A DNA stretch of 6,222 bases from the NCBI GenBank assembly GCA_007135795.1, contig SLIE01000542.1, forward strand, positions 1 through 6,222, written 5' to 3'. The notes under the pieces are model-generated. The model saw only the letters and a program-made list of their open reading frames with translations, was not told the origin of the DNA and searched no databases. The stretch comes from Desulfobacterales bacterium (GTDB lineage Bacteria > Desulfobacterota > Desulfobacteria > Desulfobacterales > Desulfosalsimonadaceae). A program made the translations under genes and the position numbers. Positions 4,653-6,222 of the stretch are shown here, one piece after another. The number at the start of each line of letters is the position of its first letter. Positions within the stretch are counted from its first letter, which is position 1.

Positions 4653-6222
4653 TATCCAATGGGTTAAAACCCATTGCAGCCGGATGGATCACGGGGGCTG
4701 CGCACTGCTTGTGGGTGTGAAAGCGGGGAAGATCGTCCGGGTTACCGGAGATCCGGAGGGCTTTCTCAACAAAGGGTATGTTTGTCTCAAGGGGAAGGCC
4801 GCAGCGGAGAAGCTGGCTCACCCGGACCGTCTGCGCACACCGCTGCGCCGCATAGGTGCCCGGGGCGACGGAAAATGGGAAGAAATTTCCTGGGATGCAG
4901 CGCTTGACACCGTGGCCTCCGGTCTGGATTCTGCCCGCCAGGCATTTGGCGCCAGAAGCGTTGCCTTCTGCCAGGGGATGCCCAAAGGAATGGAGCATTT
5001 CGCCCTGATTCGGCTTGCAAACCTGTTCGGATCTCCCAACGTGGTTGCCGTGCAGGACGTGTGCCATGCACCCCGGGAAGTGACCGGGATGCATACTTGC
5101 GGGTTTTATCCGGTGGCAGATCTCCATAGCCCTACAAAATGCGTTCTCGTCTGGGGAGGCAATCCCCTGCTCACCAATGAAGAAGGCTTGATCGGGCGCA
5201 ATCTCACCGACCGCCTGAAAGATGGCGCCGCCCTGATCGTGATTGATCCGCTCAAAACCACACTGGCGGCGCAGGCCGACCACTGGTTGCAAATCCGGCC
5301 GGGGAGTGACGCCGCGCTGGCGCTTTCCTTTCTGCAGGTCATTATTGACGAAACCCTCCATGATTCGCTTTTTGTGGATGAATGGTGCCACGGATTCCCA
5401 GAATTGGCCGCACATGTCCGGGATTTTACCCCGGAGCAAACCGCCCCGCTTACAGGGGTTGATCCGGACGCGGTGCGGGCAGCCGCCCGCTGCTACGCTA
5501 TCAACCGGCCGGCCGCGCTGGCGTGGGGAAACGCCGTGGAACAAACACCCGAGGCCTTCGATGCCATCCGATCCCTGGTTTGCCTCATGGCGATTTGCGG
5601 CAACCTTGACGTTTCCGGAGGCAATATAGCCCCCGTGGAACCGCCAATCCTCGGGCTTGGCCCGTTCGTAAGAGCAAAGACGATTCCGCAAAAGCCCCGG
5701 GAGATGCTCCACGCCTCCCACGGCACCATTCCGCGATTAATGACGGTCCCCCCGACCTGCTTCAAAAAAGCGGTCCTGGAACAAACGCCCTACCCTGTGC
5801 GGGCTGCCTATATACAATGCGCCAATCCCATGCTTTCCTGGGCCGATGCGCCCGGAACGCATAGAGCGCTCATGTCGCTTGATTTTTTTGCCGTATCCGA
5901 AATTTTCATGACCCCCACGGCAGCACTGGCAGATGTGGTCCTTCCCGCGGCCACGGCCATGGAATTCAATGATATCGGCCATTACGGCCTGGGACATGGC
6001 TACATCCTCGCCCGTCCAAAAGTGGTTGACCCGCCAGCGCAGTGCCGCTCCGATATCGACATTATAACAGCACTGGGACAACGCCTGACCGACCCTGGCC
6101 AGTGGCCGGAAACAGGGGAAGCTTTATTGGAAGAGATCTTGAAACCGGCGGAGCTCAATTTTGAGAGATTCTCGGAAAAGGGTTATCTGCAGGGGCCTGA
6201 AACCTACAAAAAATACGCCAGC
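4642..6222 (+). CDS. Molybdopterin oxidoreductase, DMSO reductase family (runs off right edge)
   Basis: The first 527 codons of a Mo/W-bis-pterin enzyme; homologues are usually some 650-750 residues, so the C-terminal pterin-binding domain is mostly outside. N-terminal iron-sulfur region: HCSRMDHGGC, then after 27 residues YVCLKG. C12, C20 and C48 fit the family spacing, but D16 stands where the second Cys of a C-X3-C-X3-C motif would be. K50 is the conserved lysine next to the cluster. The metal-ligand position appears to be C141 in DVCHAPR, followed by H142, as Sec-His in formate dehydrogenase H. Pterin-binding landmarks follow: VLVWGGNP (168-175), IVIDPLKTT (199-207), RPGSDAALAL (219-228), LAWGN, then CGNLDVSGGN and ADVVLPAATAMEFND. 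No twin-arginine signal is seen, so a cytoplasmic location is likely. Substrate unknown; formate dehydrogenase-like or hydratase-like activity are both possible. Clearly GC-richer than the left half. Confidence 0.95.
   Translation, partial: MKDDIQWVKTHCSRMDHGGCALLVGVKAGKIVRVTGDPEGFLNKGYVCLKGKAAAEKLAHPDRLRTPLRRIGARGDGKWEEISWDAALDTVASGLDSARQAFGARSVAFCQGMPKGMEHFALIRLANLFGSPNVVAVQDVCHAPREVTGMHTCGFYPVADLHSPTKCVLVWGGNPLLTNEEGLIGRNLTDRLKDGAALIVIDPLKTTLAAQADHWLQIRPGSDAALALSFLQVIIDETLHDSLFVDEWCHGFPELAAHVRDFTPEQTAPLTGVDPDAVRAAARCYAINRPAALAWGNAVEQTPEAFDAIRSLVCLMAICGNLDVSGGNIAPVEPPILGLGPFVRAKTIPQKPREMLHASHGTIPRLMTVPPTCFKKAVLEQTPYPVRAAYIQCANPMLSWADAPGTHRALMSLDFFAVSEIFMTPTAALADVVLPAATAMEFNDIGHYGLGHGYILARPKVVDPPAQCRSDIDIITALGQRLTDPGQWPETGEALLEEILKPAELNFERFSEKGYLQGPETYKKYAS

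Noticed and set aside
4627..5721. Long minus-strand ORF of 364 codons
   Set aside because: It lies wholly antisense to the molybdopterin oxidoreductase, whose motifs are unmistakable. The protein is rich in Gly, Arg, Pro and His as expected of a GC-rich antisense frame, and has no recognisable domain.

Overview
The window looks like a piece of chromosome from an anaerobic, probably sulfate-reducing or syntrophic Desulfobacterota-type bacterium. This is an inference from three things: an RND/MMPL exporter next to TetR-type regulators, a molybdopterin enzyme with an unusual iron-sulfur motif, and remnants of ISKra4, ISAzo13 and group II intron elements. No taxonomic marker gene is present. The right third is visibly GC-richer than the AT-rich, gene-poor left half.

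Left half (1-2800) is a decayed accessory region. At the left edge the first 100 codons of an RND-superfamily exporter run off the window on the minus strand. Upstream of it lie a decayed ISAzo13-like transposase fragment (minus, 499-742), the first ten codons of a lost tetR gene (811-843) with an intact promoter and a perfect 24-bp palindromic operator, and a frameshifted C-terminal fragment of an ISKra4-family transposase (plus, 934-1280). A gene-free stretch with short direct repeats and a 41-bp hairpin follows. Next comes an intact tetR (1651-2250, minus) whose promoter and operator are a diverged copy of the orphan one. Beyond its promoter is the 3' end of a group II intron (2458 to about 2695, minus), with a recognisable 34-nt domain V and the tail of its reverse transcriptase/maturase.

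Middle (2806-4320, minus) is a two-gene operon: an atypical protein kinase-like protein followed 42 bp later by a UspA-type universal stress protein with a complete ATP-binding motif. The intron remnant lies just beyond the uspA stop.

Right (4321-6222): a 315-bp divergent intergenic region holds one doubtful small ORF. It is followed by the first 527 codons of a DMSO-reductase-family molybdopterin/tungstopterin oxidoreductase (plus), which continues past the right edge. Its iron-sulfur motif has Asp where the second Cys is expected, and it has a Cys-His pair at the metal-ligand position.

The pieces most worth following up are the twin tetR promoter/operator modules, the kinase-Usp pair, and the Asp-substituted cluster motif of the molybdoenzyme. 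I see no CRISPR array, tRNA, rRNA or complete mobile element.
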